Shown here piece by piece: positions 34,210 through 46,358 of a stretch of DNA of 64,000 nt. Source of the stretch: Maratus speciosus (lineage: Eukaryota > Arthropoda > Arachnida > Araneae > Salticidae). The position numbers were made by a program, and so were the translations under genes. The stretch spans positions 156,794,761 through 156,858,760 of the forward strand of contig OZ010799.1 in NCBI GenBank assembly GCA_963932465.1. Reading direction: 5' to 3'. Each line of letters begins with the position of its first letter. Within the stretch, counting starts at the first letter, position 1. The notes under the pieces were generated by a model. The model did not search any database and was not told the DNA's origin. It saw nothing but the letters and a program-made list of their open reading frames with translations.

Positions 34210-34542
34210 TTATACTGCCATTTTTTTAATGCACATATCTATAATTTCTTTATCAAAAGAAAAGTCTCCTCTTGCTGTCGCCGGGTGAGGTGGATTTGGT
34301 GATTTCAACAAAATATCTTCATATTTTAAATTTGTGCTATCTTTTTTAGATGGATAACGAAACCTGTTAAAATCAGTGTCTGCTTGAGGAGTCAAAAAAT
34401 TTATAGAAAATATTTGTTCACCATTATCAATGCTGATCTTTTCAATAATACCTGGCCATAAGTTTTCATTATGAAGTAATAGAAAGTACCAGTCATCAAT
34501 GTCAGTCAATTGCAGAAACAATATTTTTTTCACCAGCTTCAC
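34210..34542 (-). pseudogene. Unidentified ORF remnant (110 residues)
   Basis: The minus-strand frame 34542 to 34210 encodes DIDDWYFLLLHNENLWPGII, later NFLTPQADTDFNRFRYPSKK and ARGDFSFDKEIIDMC. Composition is protein-like rather than repeat-like: mixed charge, Trp, Pro clusters. An upstream minus-strand stretch (about 34543-34800) shows KLLKVLKRFPPYTRQTNLV and LKAVTLVKKNKKK in shifted frames, so a longer coding region has probably been broken by frameshifts. The W-x-L-x-x-x-x...FL...F-x-x-P layout loosely resembles a C-terminal domain I associate with uncharacterised, repeat-associated invertebrate proteins, but I cannot name it. The ATG used is only the first Met in the open frame. Confidence 0.4.
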
Positions 34543-34800
34543 TGGTAATGCATTCTTGATTGTTTTTTATAGATTGTAAAAACCATATCTATTTCTTATT
34601 TGAATAGTACCAAATTTGTTTGTCGTGTGTACGGAGGGAATCTTTTGAGTACCTTTAATAGTTTTCGCTGGCTGTCTTCTATATTTTGAATACTGTCAAT
34701 TTCTGTTTTTTTTTGTTTTTTTTAACCAAAGTTACAGCACGAAGTGGCTTAAACTTTTTATTTACCTTGCATTTTGGTGTGGGAGCAAAGAGGAAGAATG

Positions 34801-36066
34801 GAATTTTAAAGAGATGGGATTCTTAAACCTTGGATTTAAAAAAAAAGAACTCAAGTACAATAATTTAACAAAAAAATATTTATTTTATTTTTTAAGATAT
34901 ATGTTAGAACAATGGTCTCTGCTATAATATATTTATTTATGTATTTAGAAAATTAAAATTATTAATGTTTAGATCGTTCCACGATTTGGACATTGTTATT
35001 AAATAACCTTTTGGGGTACATTTGCTGCAAAGAAAACTTTGCAAAATACACAAAAACACGTAAGATCACTGAAGAATTACTTTTGAAATAAAAAAAGAAG
35101 TTTACTATTAATTTTAAATCATACTTTTAAATAAGCATGTCCGAAATTTCGTAACGATCGCAGCGGTCGCCATATTGTGTCTATCGTTAAACACATTAGT
35201 TGAGCATGCTTCAAGTCAAGTTATATTATTACACGTTCTAAATACACTTTATTTATACAAAACACGGTAATTATTTACGATAAAACATTATAATAAATAT
35301 CTTTTTATATGTTTCAGGACACCAAATCATCTTTAAAAATAAATTTACCGAAAACAATATCGGCGTTTCCATCGTTACTCGATTTGGACATTCCACTTTC
35401 TTATTTGAGAAAAGTGCATTTATTGCAAAAAAATCTTACAAAAACACATACAAATAATTTAAATTAAAAAAAAAATGATTTTAAAGTTAGATAAAAGAGT
35501 TTAAAGTACTTTCTTGATGTATTTTTCGTGGAAATGATAGCTTTATGACGTACGTTACTTTTAGACATAACAAAATACAGAAAAATTCTTTATAGAAAAG
35601 TCCTTCTATCTTCAAAAAAGCAATAAATCAGCCTGCAATCTCTTAATACAATTATCAAAAAACCACACGTTTCCTTTATGCATTCGTTGTTTACCATTAG
35701 AACCACCTGGAAGCAAGTTTAAACTCTTTTTCTTGGTGGTACATTGGAGCAATTAACGTTATGAATGTCCAAAATTGACCTCTTTAGCACAAAATAATAA
35801 AATTTTAAGATATTTATACAAAGCTTTTACAATAAATTTTGTCATTTTCTGTCTCTGAATAGAATTAAAAACTCAGTGTAAAAAGAAAAATTAAAGTCAA
35901 TGATAATTAAAGTTATTTTTGAAAGGCTTAAAGTTATGACGTGTGTCCAGTGTCCACCTTTTGAGAATCGCCCATGTTCTAAATCATTTGGTCATTTTTA
36001 TCAAATTTATACAAAATATTTATATCTTAAAAACTGAACCTAAACATGCATATATATTAGCAAAAT
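34801..36066. other. AT-rich intergenic DNA with a weak direct repeat
   Basis: 'acgatttggacattg' near 34980 and 'ctcgatttggacattcc' near 35378 are each followed by similar 100-bp stretches ('ttgctgcaaagaaaac', 'tattgcaaaaaaatc', 'aaaaacac'), suggesting a diverged ~395-bp duplication. No gene supported; the ORF at 35943 runs into the inverted arm. Confidence 0.4.
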
Positions 36067-36305
36067 TTATATTTAAAAAATCCTTCCGGCCAGTGCCGGG
36101 AGGAAGAGGTAGCTTTCATATTCCTTATTTTTAAAAAGCAAGCTTATATTATTCAAACACAAGAAGCTCAATTTAGTGGAAACCGATTATAGGAGATTCA
36201 ATACTAATTTTTATCAATACTAAATCATTATGAATGCGAATTTCGCGAAATTAGTCAGCTTTATCCAAGTTGCTTTTATTTAAAGTAACTTATATTAGGT
36301 TGCCA
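36067..36305. repeat. Inverted counterpart of 1276-1517
   Basis: TCCTTCCGGCCAGTGCCGGG, 'aagaggtagctttcatattc', 'agctcaatttagtggaaacc' and 'gaatttcgcgaaattagtca' are the complement of the left inner arm, in reverse order, and lead straight into the tandem units. Confidence 0.85.
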
Positions 36306-37395
36306 AAATCGGCCATATCTTGAAGTTCCTGCCATTTTAAGACAATATGGTGGATGAGGCTAACGAGTGAACTTGGTCGAGACCTTAGTAATTCCTGTGC
36401 ACATGCTCTCTCACATCAGAATCGGTTGATATATACAAGTGCGTTCGCAGGCAAAAAATTAGATTTTTCAAAATTTCACCCACATTAGAAATTGAAACTG
36501 CTATATCTGAGCCATTTTTTAAGATAAAGACAAAACAAAAAATGCTCCGGAATCCTTATATCATGGTCAATTATTTAAGAAAGAAACCTTTTTCAATTTC
36601 TAATTTTTTTGCACCTCACTTTAAATATAATTTTTTATTTAATTTAATGGCCTCCATTTTGAAACAAGGTGGCTGATGAAGCTAGCCAGCGAACGTGGTC
36701 GAGACATTACGATATACCATCCACATGCCTTCTTACATCGAAATAGGTTAATAAATACGCGTGTTATCACGTGACAAATATCAGATCGTTTCAAAATGTC
36801 AGCCATGCTAGAAATTCAAAGTGCTATAACTCAATCATTTTTTAAGATATATACGAAACAAAAACTGCTCCGGAATCTTTGTATCAAGGTCAAACACATA
36901 AAAAAAATCTTTTTCATTTTCAATTTTCTGATAACTCATTTAAAATTTAAAATTTAATTTTTTTTAAATGGCAGCCCTTTTGAAACAAAATGGCGAATGA
37001 AGCTGGCCAACGAACTCGATCGAGACATTGGTATGTACTATGTACACACCAAGTTACATCCAAATCGGTTCATAAATACGCCTGTTATCGCGTGACAAAA
37101 ATCAGGTCGTTTCAAAATGTCAGCCAAGCTAGAAAATCAAAGTGCTATAACTCAGCCATTTATTAATATATAGACGAAACAAAAAATGCTCCGGAATCTT
37201 TGTATCAAGGTCAAACATATAATAATAATAAGAAAAATATATAAGAAAAAAATATTTTTCAATTTTCAATTTTTTGGTACCACATTTCAAATTAAAATTT
37301 TTTTTTAAATTTTTAAATGGCAGCCATTTTGAAACAAGATGGCAGATGAAGCTGGCCAACGAACTCGGTCGAGGCATTGGTATGCACTATGTATC
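36306..37395. repeat. ~320-350-bp tandem array, inverted counterpart of 1-1275
   Basis: About three and a half units in the opposite orientation, marked by 'gccagcgaacgtgg' near 36685, 'ggccaacgaactcg' near 37005 and 37355, and 'tgctataactcagccatt' blocks. The array breaks off at about 37395 into unrelated sequence. Confidence 0.88.
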
Positions 37396-37505
37396 GAAGA
37401 TCTAACCTCATTGCGAAAAGCCTTATACTAAGAAAAAATCCTTTTATTTTTTTTTTTCGTTTTTCTTGTGTTTACTCTTTTTAGTTTCAGTTTTATTTAT
37501 TTATT

Positions 37506-37538
<33 letters not shown>

Positions 37539-38101
37539 GTTGTTGTTGTTGTTTTATTATTATTCTTTTAATTTCCTTTACTCTTTAATTTCTTTTCTGT
37601 TAACATTTTCTTTTATTTTGGCAACACTTTCCCTTTCGCCATGTGCTCCTTTGTGATTGGTGTTTTCCTTTCAGCTAGCGCCATCTGCCTCATTGTTCGC
37701 AACTTCTCCTCTCTGTCCTTTCAGTTCATTTGTGATCTTATCTTCATGTGTTTATTTTGGTTGATGACAGGCTGTTTAAATTTCAAACCCGAAGCGCGTC
37801 CTGTGTGTTATTTTGTATTTTATGGTGATTTTAGTAAAGTTTTATTTTTCTAATTGTGATTTATCGCAGTTTTTCAGTGCTGTTGTTACAGTGCTGTTGT
37901 TGTTCAGTGCTGTTGTTGTTGTTGTTTTTTCAGTGCTGTTGTTGTTACATTACACTTCTTTAACTCTTTTGGTACCACATTTTCAGAAAAGAAGTTTTTA
38001 CATTAGTGTTTTTATACAAAACTTTTCCTGTGTAAAAATACTGGTGTGCTAATCTAAGGCACACGCACACCCTATATGACACGTATACGAGCTTTTCTTG
38101 G
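37396..38101. other. Simple-repeat-rich intergenic DNA
   Basis: (TTTA)n, (TTA)n and (TTG)n at 37495-37560, then more GTTGTTGTT runs near 37880-37950. The hydrophobic ORFs here (YLLLLLLLL and similar) translate the T-rich microsatellites. Confidence 0.7.
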
Positions 38102-38232
38102 CGAAATTTCGGACGGGCAAACTTGATGCCCAAATCTGTACATCCGTTTTTGAAGTTTGGTTAATTAATATCCTCAAATTAGTAACAAAGTGTATTAAAA
38201 CTGGAATTTTAATGATGATTCAGTTTCGTGCA
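38102..38232. repeat. Dispersed ~131-bp repeat, copy 1
   Basis: 'gcaaacttgatgcccaaatc', 'gtttttgaagtttggtt' and 'gtgtattaaaactgg' recur in the same orientation at 40611-40743. The two copies lie on either side of family X element 38381-40351. An (ATT)n microsatellite (38238-38282) follows copy 1. Confidence 0.88.
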
Positions 38233-38239
38233 AGTATTA

Positions 38240-38274
<35 letters not shown>

Positions 38275-38380
38275 ATTATTATTAACCATTCGGAAAAATG
38301 GTTATTGTTCTCGTTAAGAGTAGTTTGCCCCCTTGAGGAGATGTGGACTTCGCAATAATAGACCAAAAATATGAGTTTTT

Positions 38381-40351
38381 AACACTTTCCAACGCAGTGA
38401 AAAAGTGTTTATGAATTCTGGATGTCTCACTGTCTGTCTCTTTGTCCGTGCTCTAACTCGCGTAAATATACTCGGATTCCTATGCAATTGATATATGGGG
38501 CATTCTCACAATCTTTTGACTTTCAGGAATAAAAATTTGGTGTAATTAAACTTGATAAAATAACATTTTAATCTGATAGACGAATGTCTTAATGATTCAA
38601 AATAAAGAAAAAATGGTCAGCAGCGAAATTTTTTTTATTTAACTGAGGTTTAAGTTAAACTTACGAGTTTAATTTTCCTTACAATTTTACCACTAAAACT
38701 TTTTTATTTTTATTTATAATGAATTTGCATAGTACCCACAGGACATTCAAATAAGAAATAATAACAATATGGTATTTTTAGTACAAAATTTTGGTATAAC
38801 ATTGTCTTAAAGGGGTGTTAAAGAAGGGACGGTAAGGTAAAAAAGGAGGGACGGTACAGAAAAAAAGTGACGGTAAGGTAAAAAAAAAAAAAAAAAAGGA
38901 TGGTAAGGATGGGGCGGTAAGGAAAATTACCATCTATTTTTAGGCAAATCATGTTAAGACTCAGTGATAGCCACAATGTTCATTGATTTTTAGAAACAGT
39001 TACTTACATTGGATTAAAATAATAATAATAATAATTTACTTCGAAAAATGCAGGAATAAACCTTGGAGACGGTAAGACTACCACTAAAGCCACGATGCTT
39101 GAAATTGATATTTAAATGCTGATTTAAATTCTGCAGTAAATTTCCTGTCAAAGAATTTCAGCCATTTTTTCTCTATCATACTTCTGCATGAGAAAAAAGT
39201 TGACAAAAATTCTGTGACTGAATCTGAAGTAATTTTCTGTATAATTTAACAAGAGCGACGGTAAGGAATCTAAAACCCAGGGACAGAGTTAAAAAAAAAA
39301 TAATATCAACCGTAAAAATATGTGCAGGTTAATTTTTTGCTACATATTTATATAAAACAATTGTCCCAGTTTCGGAAAAAATTACATCGAATTACTTTTA
39401 TGGAAACAATTTCATATAGACAGCTCCAAACTTAAAAAGCAGCATCAGGGACACGGGACGGTGTAGGAGTTTCCTGGAATTTTGGGCCTCCAACATCGTC
39501 GAAAACTTATTTATCTCGTTAATACTGTTATGCAGTCATGCAATGTGATGTTCTCCAGTATATGAAATAATAATAATAATAATAATAAAACACAAGAACA
39601 TCTATCAAAATAAAAATTATTATTCAGGGACTTAAAAGTCAAAAGATTGTGAGAATCCCCATATGTTATTGAGGTTTAGTGTGGCACGTATGATACTGAA
39701 AATGAAGTGTGTAGCATTTACAGTTCATTTACAGGAACATTCAAAAGAATTCCGTCGGTTTATGGGGAAAATTGTTTGCGGTGTATTTTAATGATGTTAC
39801 ATTATTCCAAGTATATTGAAATTGGTATGAATGTCTAAAGTGACTGCAAGATGCTTACAGTAGAATATGTTGTGCATAGCATTTATCGTTTATTTACAAG
39901 GGCACACAAAATATTTCAGTTATAGCACTGTCTATCGACAATAATTGCTGGAATTGTGTTTTCAGTTATGGGGCGCTTTTTAAATTTAATTAATTTTTTG
40001 ACTATTACTTGACATGCATAAATTCTATAACAGATCGTTTACAGGGCAGAACAAAAGATCTCGAGTACATTTCCGTTTATTGACGGAAATTGCTGAAGAG
40101 GAATTTTCAACTGTGTTACGGATTTCCTAACTGAACTAAATTTTAGCAGACTATGTACTATGTATAAGAAAATCTATAGATCATATACATGGTTTCACAA
40201 AAGAATTCGGATATTCGACTATTGATGCGAATTCCTGACATGGGTTTTCAAATGTGTTATGCTTTTTCGAAACGCTTTACTTCGAAACTATCTTTCACCT
40301 TATTAAACTGTAAAGTATTGTTAAAGTATTTCTGAAATGTTGGAAAGTGTT
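38381..40351. mobile_element. Element family X, long copy (~1.97 kb, ends AACACTTTCCAAC)
   Basis: AACACTTTCCAAC at 38381 and GTTGGAAAGTGTT ending at 40351 are perfect 13-bp inverted ends. Immediately inside the left end is 'gtgaaaaagtgtttatgaattc', itself palindromic with the terminus. Blocks such as 'gaaaatgaagtgtgtagcat', 'tacagttcattta' and 'cacaaaagaattcggatatt' recur in other copies (60695-61375; inverted at 46893-47477, 40835-40960 and about 41690-41900). No transposase ORF is seen; superfamily unknown. Confidence 0.75.
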
Positions 40352-40610
40352 TCATAATGTATGATGCTTGACGCATGATTTTTCGTTCTTGTTAGTTTTG
40401 TGTTGAAACTTGAAAATAAATATATAAATAAATAAAATAAAAAAATAAAACTTGCATTATCCAGTACTTGGCACAAAATGTGTATTATAAATTTTAACGG
40501 TAAGGAATGAAAATAATATATCATAATGTAGCCTCAAAGCATTATTCTCAAAATTAATTTTTCGCAGTCTATGCGCGGTACTTGTTGAATGTTTTTAATT
40601 TTTGTTAAAA

Positions 40611-40743
40611 CGTCAAAATTTCTGACGTGCAAACTTGATGCCCAAATCTGTATATCCGTTTTTGAAGTTTGGTTTATTAATACCTTCAAATTAGTAACAA
40701 AGTGTATTAAAACTGGAATTTTAATGATGATTCAGTTTTGTGC
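40611..40743. repeat. Dispersed ~131-bp repeat, copy 2
   Basis: Same orientation and high similarity to 38102-38232. Confidence 0.88.
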
Positions 40744-40834
40744 CATTATTATTATTGTAATAATTGTTAGTCGGCTTAAACAATTGGATACGTAATTTTT
40801 TTAATAAATCCTTTATAAATGCCGAAACAAGAAC

Positions 40835-40960
40835 GAACACTTTCCAACACATTTAGAATACTGTAATAATACTTCACAATTTATTATGAAAGATTAAAGG
40901 TGAAAGATGATGTCTAAATAAATAATTTAAAAAAAGCATTTGAAAAACCAATTTCTGCTA
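40835..40960. mobile_element. Fragment of family X (inverted)
   Basis: Begins AACACTTTCCAACACATTTA and carries 'gaaagattaaaggtgaaagatgatg' related to the right end of the long copy (40240-40351), in opposite orientation. Confidence 0.65.
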
Positions 40961-41051
40961 TTGCAATCAATAATCGGAAAAAAATCCTCTTTTTTTTTGC
41001 TGCTCTGTATATGATATATGGACTTGTGTGTGTACTACATAGTATGTTAAA

Positions 41052-41364
41052 GCTCCTGTCCCTGCCGGCGAAGACAATCACGAGCTAATGCTAATCCTAT
41101 GGGGTGGGATTTATCTAATGTCTCGTTTGCAATTGGACATTTTAATTTAATTTAATTTACTTTTTTTTGCATTGGATAGCCGAGGTCCATCTCTACGGTG
41201 CACCTTTCTTACTTTTTCGATTTTGGCCGCAGATATTTTTTATAAAGTTACTTTCACTTTCAAAACCGGTTCTGAAAATGAAAGTGTCATTCTAAAAAAT
41301 ATCTGCAACCAAAATCGGAAAAGTAAAAAAGGTGCGATGAAGAAGCGGATTTCAGCTATCCAAT

Positions 41365-41404
<40 letters not shown>

Positions 41405-41494
41405 AAAAACGTCGAAATGCAAACGAGATATTAGAAAAATCCCTCCCCATAGGATTAGCATTGGCTCGTGAGTGCCTTCGCCGGCATCCTTTAG
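41052..41494. mobile_element. Hairpin MITE (~443 bp) centred on AAAACCGGTTCTG
   Basis: Arms meet near 41268 (AAAACCGGTTCTGAAAATG). Outer blocks 'cctgccggcgaag' and 'agctaatgctaatcctatgg' on the left appear complemented on the right ('ataggattagcattggctcg', 'cttcgccggca'). The right arm contains a ~34-bp poly-A (41367-41402) where the left arm has only a short T run, so the tract expanded after insertion. The opposing 99- and 85-residue ORFs are mirror translations of the palindrome. Confidence 0.88.
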
Positions 41495-43324
41495 CAATTT
41501 CCCTGAATAAACGTAAATGTACTTCAGGACTTTTGCGCAGCCCTATATATGATATCTATAGAATTTATCCACGCCAAGTAATATTAAAAAATACATATAT
41601 TTCAATTTTAAAACGCGTACCACAACTGGAAACTCACTTCCGGTAATTATTGTTCATAGGCTTCGATAGTTTAATTTCTTCTGTTGCCCAATTTTTTTGT
41701 AGGTCCCTCTAAATGAACGATATATTCTATGCACACCATATTCTATAATAGGCGCCGTGTAATACACCTCAGCGATATATATAAATTTCAGTATGTTTAA
41801 AATAGTATAATATCATTAAAATATAGAGCAAACGATTTTCCTCCTTAGACCGTAATGGAACGCACTTCTTTTGAGAGTCTGTGTAAATGAACCGTAAATG
41901 CCATACACTTCATTTTTACTACCTATTATTTACTACCATTTTTACTAAAAAAAGAGGGGATATTTTGAAGATTGAAACACATATATCATTTTTAACATAC
42001 CCCTTTCCCTATAATAAATAGCTTTTTAAAATTTTAATTTTCGGCAAAATAATTTTCGTTTTCAAATATATATTGAATGCATGGTACAGGAAAACAAGTA
42101 CACAGCAAAAAAAGACAAAGGTTTTTTAATCCAATTATGTAACCACAAACGAAAATAAACAATAATATGAGTTTCCCACGATTACGGAAAGTGTTTTTAT
42201 CTTAAGAAACCTCCAAAACCAACATGTTTTCAAGATTTAAAGAAGAATTTATAAAAAGCAAAGCTTATTTAGTAACCAATGATTTTTGGAAACATTTCCG
42301 AATATTTTTTTTGGTCTTTTCAACCTAGAGTATAGGTTTTGGGCTATTCTCAGTCATCAAGTAAACATTTTTATGTTGATTAATTTACATGTTGAGTATC
42401 AACGGGGGAAAAAAAAAGATAAATTTTATTTTTACAAAACGTCCTAATGAAATTTTTTCAGCTTTCCATGTTTTTCTTTTCTTTTCTTCATTAAAAAAAA
42501 AAAAAAAAAAAAAAAATCTGAAAATTGTTTCTGTAAATATTTAAGAGAAACAAACCATTTTTAGACAAGCATAAATCCCCCATACAATGCTTGGTTAATA
42601 CTCAAGTGGTGCAAGGATAGTAAACGCTTTCTCATTGTGAAGAAAGCCTTGCTGACAGCACAATACCAAAGTAATGTATTTTGTATTTATGCATAGTATA
42701 CTAGTAAAATTAATGCTAGTAAGAATAAAAAGTACCAGAAAAAAAAAATGAAGTAAGGTCTTTTCATTTTATGACCTACTATACTCAACTGATCTAAAGT
42801 CAAGGCCGCAGACATATTTTTGTTAAGTAGGGGTCCCGGAACACACTATATGAGAGTTGCCAATTTTCTTTCTATTTTATTCAGAAATTTCGATAGTATT
42901 ATTTACTTTATTTAATGACAGTCATTTTATGATTACATAAAGTAACAATTCTTCTTTCGGAATTTCCGGTATCAAATGAGAATTTCTAAATAAAAAAGAA
43001 AAGCCATATTCATATAATAATGTAAAAAAAGCTAATATAATCACAAAAGTAAACAAAATATTAAGATAATAAAATTAATATAAGAAAGTAATATAAAAAA
43101 GCTGTAATATCAGTAATAGGCATATAATAAATATAAAATGTAATATAATAATGTAGATTTTCCAAATTCAAAGAGTAAAAATATGGAGAATTTCTTTAAG
43201 AAATCAGACTTTTTCCCAACGTTAATTTTTTTTTAAAATATATAGTGTAAATATTATTATTTTTAAATAATTTTGATTTGTGTTGAAGATTATATACACG
43301 CTATTATAGTGCAAATAGGATTAA
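41495..43324. other. AT-rich intergenic DNA with a family X fragment
   Basis: About 41690-41900 ('gtaggtccctctaaatgaac', 'ataatatcattaaaatatag', 'gaccgtaatggaacgcactt') resembles the interior of family X in inverted orientation. Poly-A at 42491-42516. The rest is A/T-rich with no gene. Confidence 0.5.
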
Positions 43325-43603
43325 ACAGGGTGATTCATAAAGGTAGAGACAATAATCTATTTCCTTAAATATTGTCCCTAGACACATACTTCAAAAAGGT
43401 ACAAAATTTTATTACATAAGTTGCAAATGACTCAGAGGTCTGTTTTAGAAAATACATAAACTAAATTTTTATACGGTCCCCTTAGGGTAAAATTTCCAAC
43501 TACGAAAATTTTCCCTATCCATTCCTGAATGAAACACAAAATATTATAGCTTGATATAGGCAAAACTCACAGGGATATACCCGTTTAAATAATTCGTTTG
43601 GTT

Positions 43604-44027
43604 TTAAGGGTGTATTCGAAAAAATATTTTTCCACCCTCAACAGCTCGAAATTTTCTGAGACATTTTCAGACTCATTTTTAAAAGTAAAAACATGAAACT
43701 TGCTGGGGTGATATCTGAAGACATGTTTAACATGCCGTGTGATTTCATTTTCAGCTCAATTAATTAGAATTTGATTTTTAAACAATTATTTTCTCAGTAT
43801 GACCATTTTTTTCATTCCCAGATCGCCCGCTTCGGAAAATTCGGTTCAAAACGACAACTTTGACAGCGTTTTTTACAGTATTTTCTGCATTTATCAAAAA
43901 ATTAAGAAGCACCGCACATTATATAGTTTCTAAATAAGAGAATTTCTAAGTTTGATGCGTTTGAGAGCAAAAATGAATTTTAAAATGAATCAGAAAATAA
44001 GCAGTTTGGATCGGAATACACCCTTAA
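43604..44027 (-). mobile_element. TTAA MITE family Z, full copy 1 (424 bp)
   Basis: TTAAGGGTGTATTCG at 43604 and GAATACACCCTTAA ending at 44027: matching inverted ends, TTAA on both sides. Interior blocks 'gagcaaaaatgaattttaaa', 'gaaaataagcagtttgg' and 'gaaattttctgagacatttt' occur inverted in copy 2. No ORF. Strand is arbitrary (opposite to copy 2). Confidence 0.9.
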
Positions 44028-44180
44028 GAGATTGGACATAAATTGAAATGAGTGTAATTCAAGAATTACTGTAAAAATATCAATTTATGTTCTATTCTCT
44101 CAATATGTGTTGTATTATCTCAATTTCTGTCCTATAGCTATTATGTTCATTCTCCAAACAGGTGTAATTAAATAAATGTC

Positions 44181-44397
44181 TTAACCCCTAAATGCCGGAA
44201 TTATTTTTCTCTTTAAAATGGAAATATTTAATTTCACAACACTTTTTCAAAAATAGAAATTTTCGTCTCATCTTAACGCGGAGCTTCTGTCATCAAAGAA
44301 AGCGAACATTTCTCATCACAATTACTGGTGTGCAAACAACAAACGTACTGGAAGATAGTACGTTGCCAGAAGGCAACAGTAGGCATTTAAGGGTTAA
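44181..44397. mobile_element. piggyBac-type MITE (217 bp)
   Basis: TTAACCCCTAAATGCC at 44181 and GGCATTTAAGGGTTAA ending at 44397, TTAA-flanked. The 75-residue ORF across it is not supported. Confidence 0.87.
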
Positions 44398-44729
44398 GTC
44401 GCCTTTTAATAACGTATAAATTCGTGGATGATCTCTAACTTGCATTCCAAATGCATCAATATAACGTCACTGAGTAGTATGCTTAATTGGTATAAGTCAC
44501 GTGTTTTGACTTTTAATATCTCAATAAGTTTTGGAGATATCAAGATGGATTTTTTTGTGTTGCACCCAGGAATGGTTAGGGAAATGTTCCCGAATTGGAA
44601 ATTTTATCTTACAGAGGCCATACAAAAATTTATTTATTTATTTTTTTTTTTTAAACAGACCTCCCATGGGTTTGCAATTTATGTCATCAAATTTTGCACC
44701 TTTTAGGTCGATTTCGTATGAAGTACAAC

Positions 44730-45127
44730 TAGACCTAGAGGAGGCAGCACAGACAATCATCTCATCGAGTTCACGGCTAAAATTCCAGAATTGGTTAAAA
44801 CTCGATTCGCATATTAAAACGCAATCGATCTGTCAAGTTATATCTTGGTGGAAAACATCTGAAAACCCAATTTTAGCGGTTGACTCGTAGGTTTACCATT
44901 GTGTTTTCCTGTACTCAAAAGTACAAAAAGATGGATGACTGAGAGCAGGAAAACACAATGGTAAACCTACGGGTCAACCGTTAAAATCGGGTTTTCAGGT
45001 GTTTTCCCCCAAGATATGACTTGGAAGACCGATTGCGATTTAATATGCGAATCGAGTTTTAACTAATTCTGGAATTTCAGCAGTGAACTCGATGAGGTGA
45101 TTGTCTGTGCTGCCGCCGCTCGGTCTA
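44730..45127. mobile_element. Hairpin element (~398 bp, ~180-bp arms, ~30-bp loop)
   Basis: Left arm (AGACCTAGAGGAGGCAGCAC, 'ccagaattggttaaaactcg', 'aggtttaccattgtgttttc') is complemented in order on the right ('gaaaacacaatggtaaacct', 'cgagttttaactaattctgg', 'gtgctgccgccgctcggtct'). The loop is 'ctcaaaagtacaaaaagatgg..'. ORFs crossing it are palindrome artefacts. Confidence 0.9.
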
Positions 45128-45226
45128 TACCTATTGCGATCTCCCCATGTTGGAATATCTGAAATTTTTTTGCAGATCTACACGATCATGACCCTTAGAA
45201 CCAAAACCACCCTCAGCAAAAAACTG

Positions 45227-45278
45227 CATCTATCTATCTATCTATCTGTCTATCTATATATATATATATATATATACG
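45227..45278. repeat. (TCTA)n-(TA)n microsatellite
   Basis: TCTATCTATCTATCTGTCTA passes into TATATATATATA. Confidence 0.9.
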
Positions 45279-45431
45279 TCACTTTTTTATGGACACGATA
45301 ACTTCCATAATTCAGCACAAATCTCTTCCAAACTGATAAATAAAATCAAGGGCATAAAATCTCGGTCAAGTTCGTCAATGGGCAAAATCGGACCAAGGGG
45401 GTGGAAATAGGGAGCGGTTTTGTGAAAACCG

Positions 45432-45463
<32 letters not shown>

Positions 45464-45559
45464 ATAACTTCTTAATTACAATGCATATAAAATCAGTTTA
45501 AAGTTATTATTGCTTCTAAAAAAGTGCCAAAAATTTATGTATGACAGATATTCGATAAA

Positions 45560-45925
45560 ATAAAAAATGTGCTCAAAAGGCGAAAAAAAATAGGGTTTTG
45601 GGGAGAAAAAAATTCATAGCTTCGTCAATTCTCAAGATATCAAATCCAATTAAATTTATTATAAATCTTCTTAATGTTATCTGGAACTTTTATATTGACA
45701 AGTTTTTGATAGGACCAATTCGTACCGCAAAAAATAAATAAAAAGAAAAGTGAAAAGAAAAAGGGGTGTTGAAGAAGAAAAAAATGCATAACTTCGTCAA
45801 TTCACAAGACATGAATTTATTGTACATCTCCTTGATATTATCTACAACTTTTATATTGACAAGTTTTTGATAGGACCAATTCTTACAGGAAAAACAAATT
45901 AAAATACATAGCGGTTGAAGAAAAA
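45560..45925. repeat. ~160-bp tandem repeat, two units
   Basis: 'acttttatattgacaagttt' with 'ttgataggaccaattc' occurs near 45686 and 45846; 'acttcgtcaattc' occurs near 45631 and 45792. A poly-A tract (45431-45461) lies upstream. The minus-strand ORF 45690-46007 translates this repeat and MITE Z. Confidence 0.85.
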
Positions 45926-45934
45926 AAGGTTGTA

Positions 45935-46358
45935 TTAAGGGTGTACTCAAATCAAAACTGCTTATTTTCTGACGCATTGTGACATTCATTTTTGCTCTCA
46001 AACGCATCCAATTGGTAGGTTTTCTTATTCAGAAACTATATAATGTACCGTAGCGGTCGATTTTTTTGATAGACGCAGAATATATTTCAAAAAATGATGT
46101 CTAAGTGGGCATTTTGAACCGAATTTTCCGAAAGATAGTGTTGGAAACGAAAAATATTGTCCTACTGAGAAAATAATAGCTTATAAATCAAGTTCTAATT
46201 AATTGAGCGAAGAATAAAAAAACAGGTCGCTTATAATTCTCTTCAAAAATCACGTCAACAAGTTTCATGTTTTTTATTTTAAAAAATGAATCTGAAAATG
46301 TGCCAAAAAATTTCGAGTTGTTGAGCATGGAAAAGTATTTTTTTTAATACAGCCTTAA
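45935..46358 (+). mobile_element. TTAA MITE family Z, full copy 2 (424 bp), inverted to copy 1
   Basis: TTAAGGGTGTACTC at 45935, right end 'aatacagccttaa' ending at 46358, TTAA-flanked. It has the same length as copy 1 and opposite orientation. It shares a left end with the truncated copy at 32990-33087. Confidence 0.88.

Noticed and set aside
37468..38358. Series of hydrophobic ORFs suggesting membrane proteins
   Set aside because: Leu/Phe/Tyr-rich because of T-rich microsatellites (TTA, TTG, TTTA); overlapping frames.
41172..41497. Opposing 99- and 85-residue ORFs
   Set aside because: Both translate the same hairpin MITE and its poly-A tract (poly-Lys / poly-Phe).
44192..44890. Three plus-strand ORFs of 75-119 residues
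   Set aside because: They span a TTAA MITE, intergenic DNA and the arm of a hairpin element; overlapping frames and no recognisable domain.
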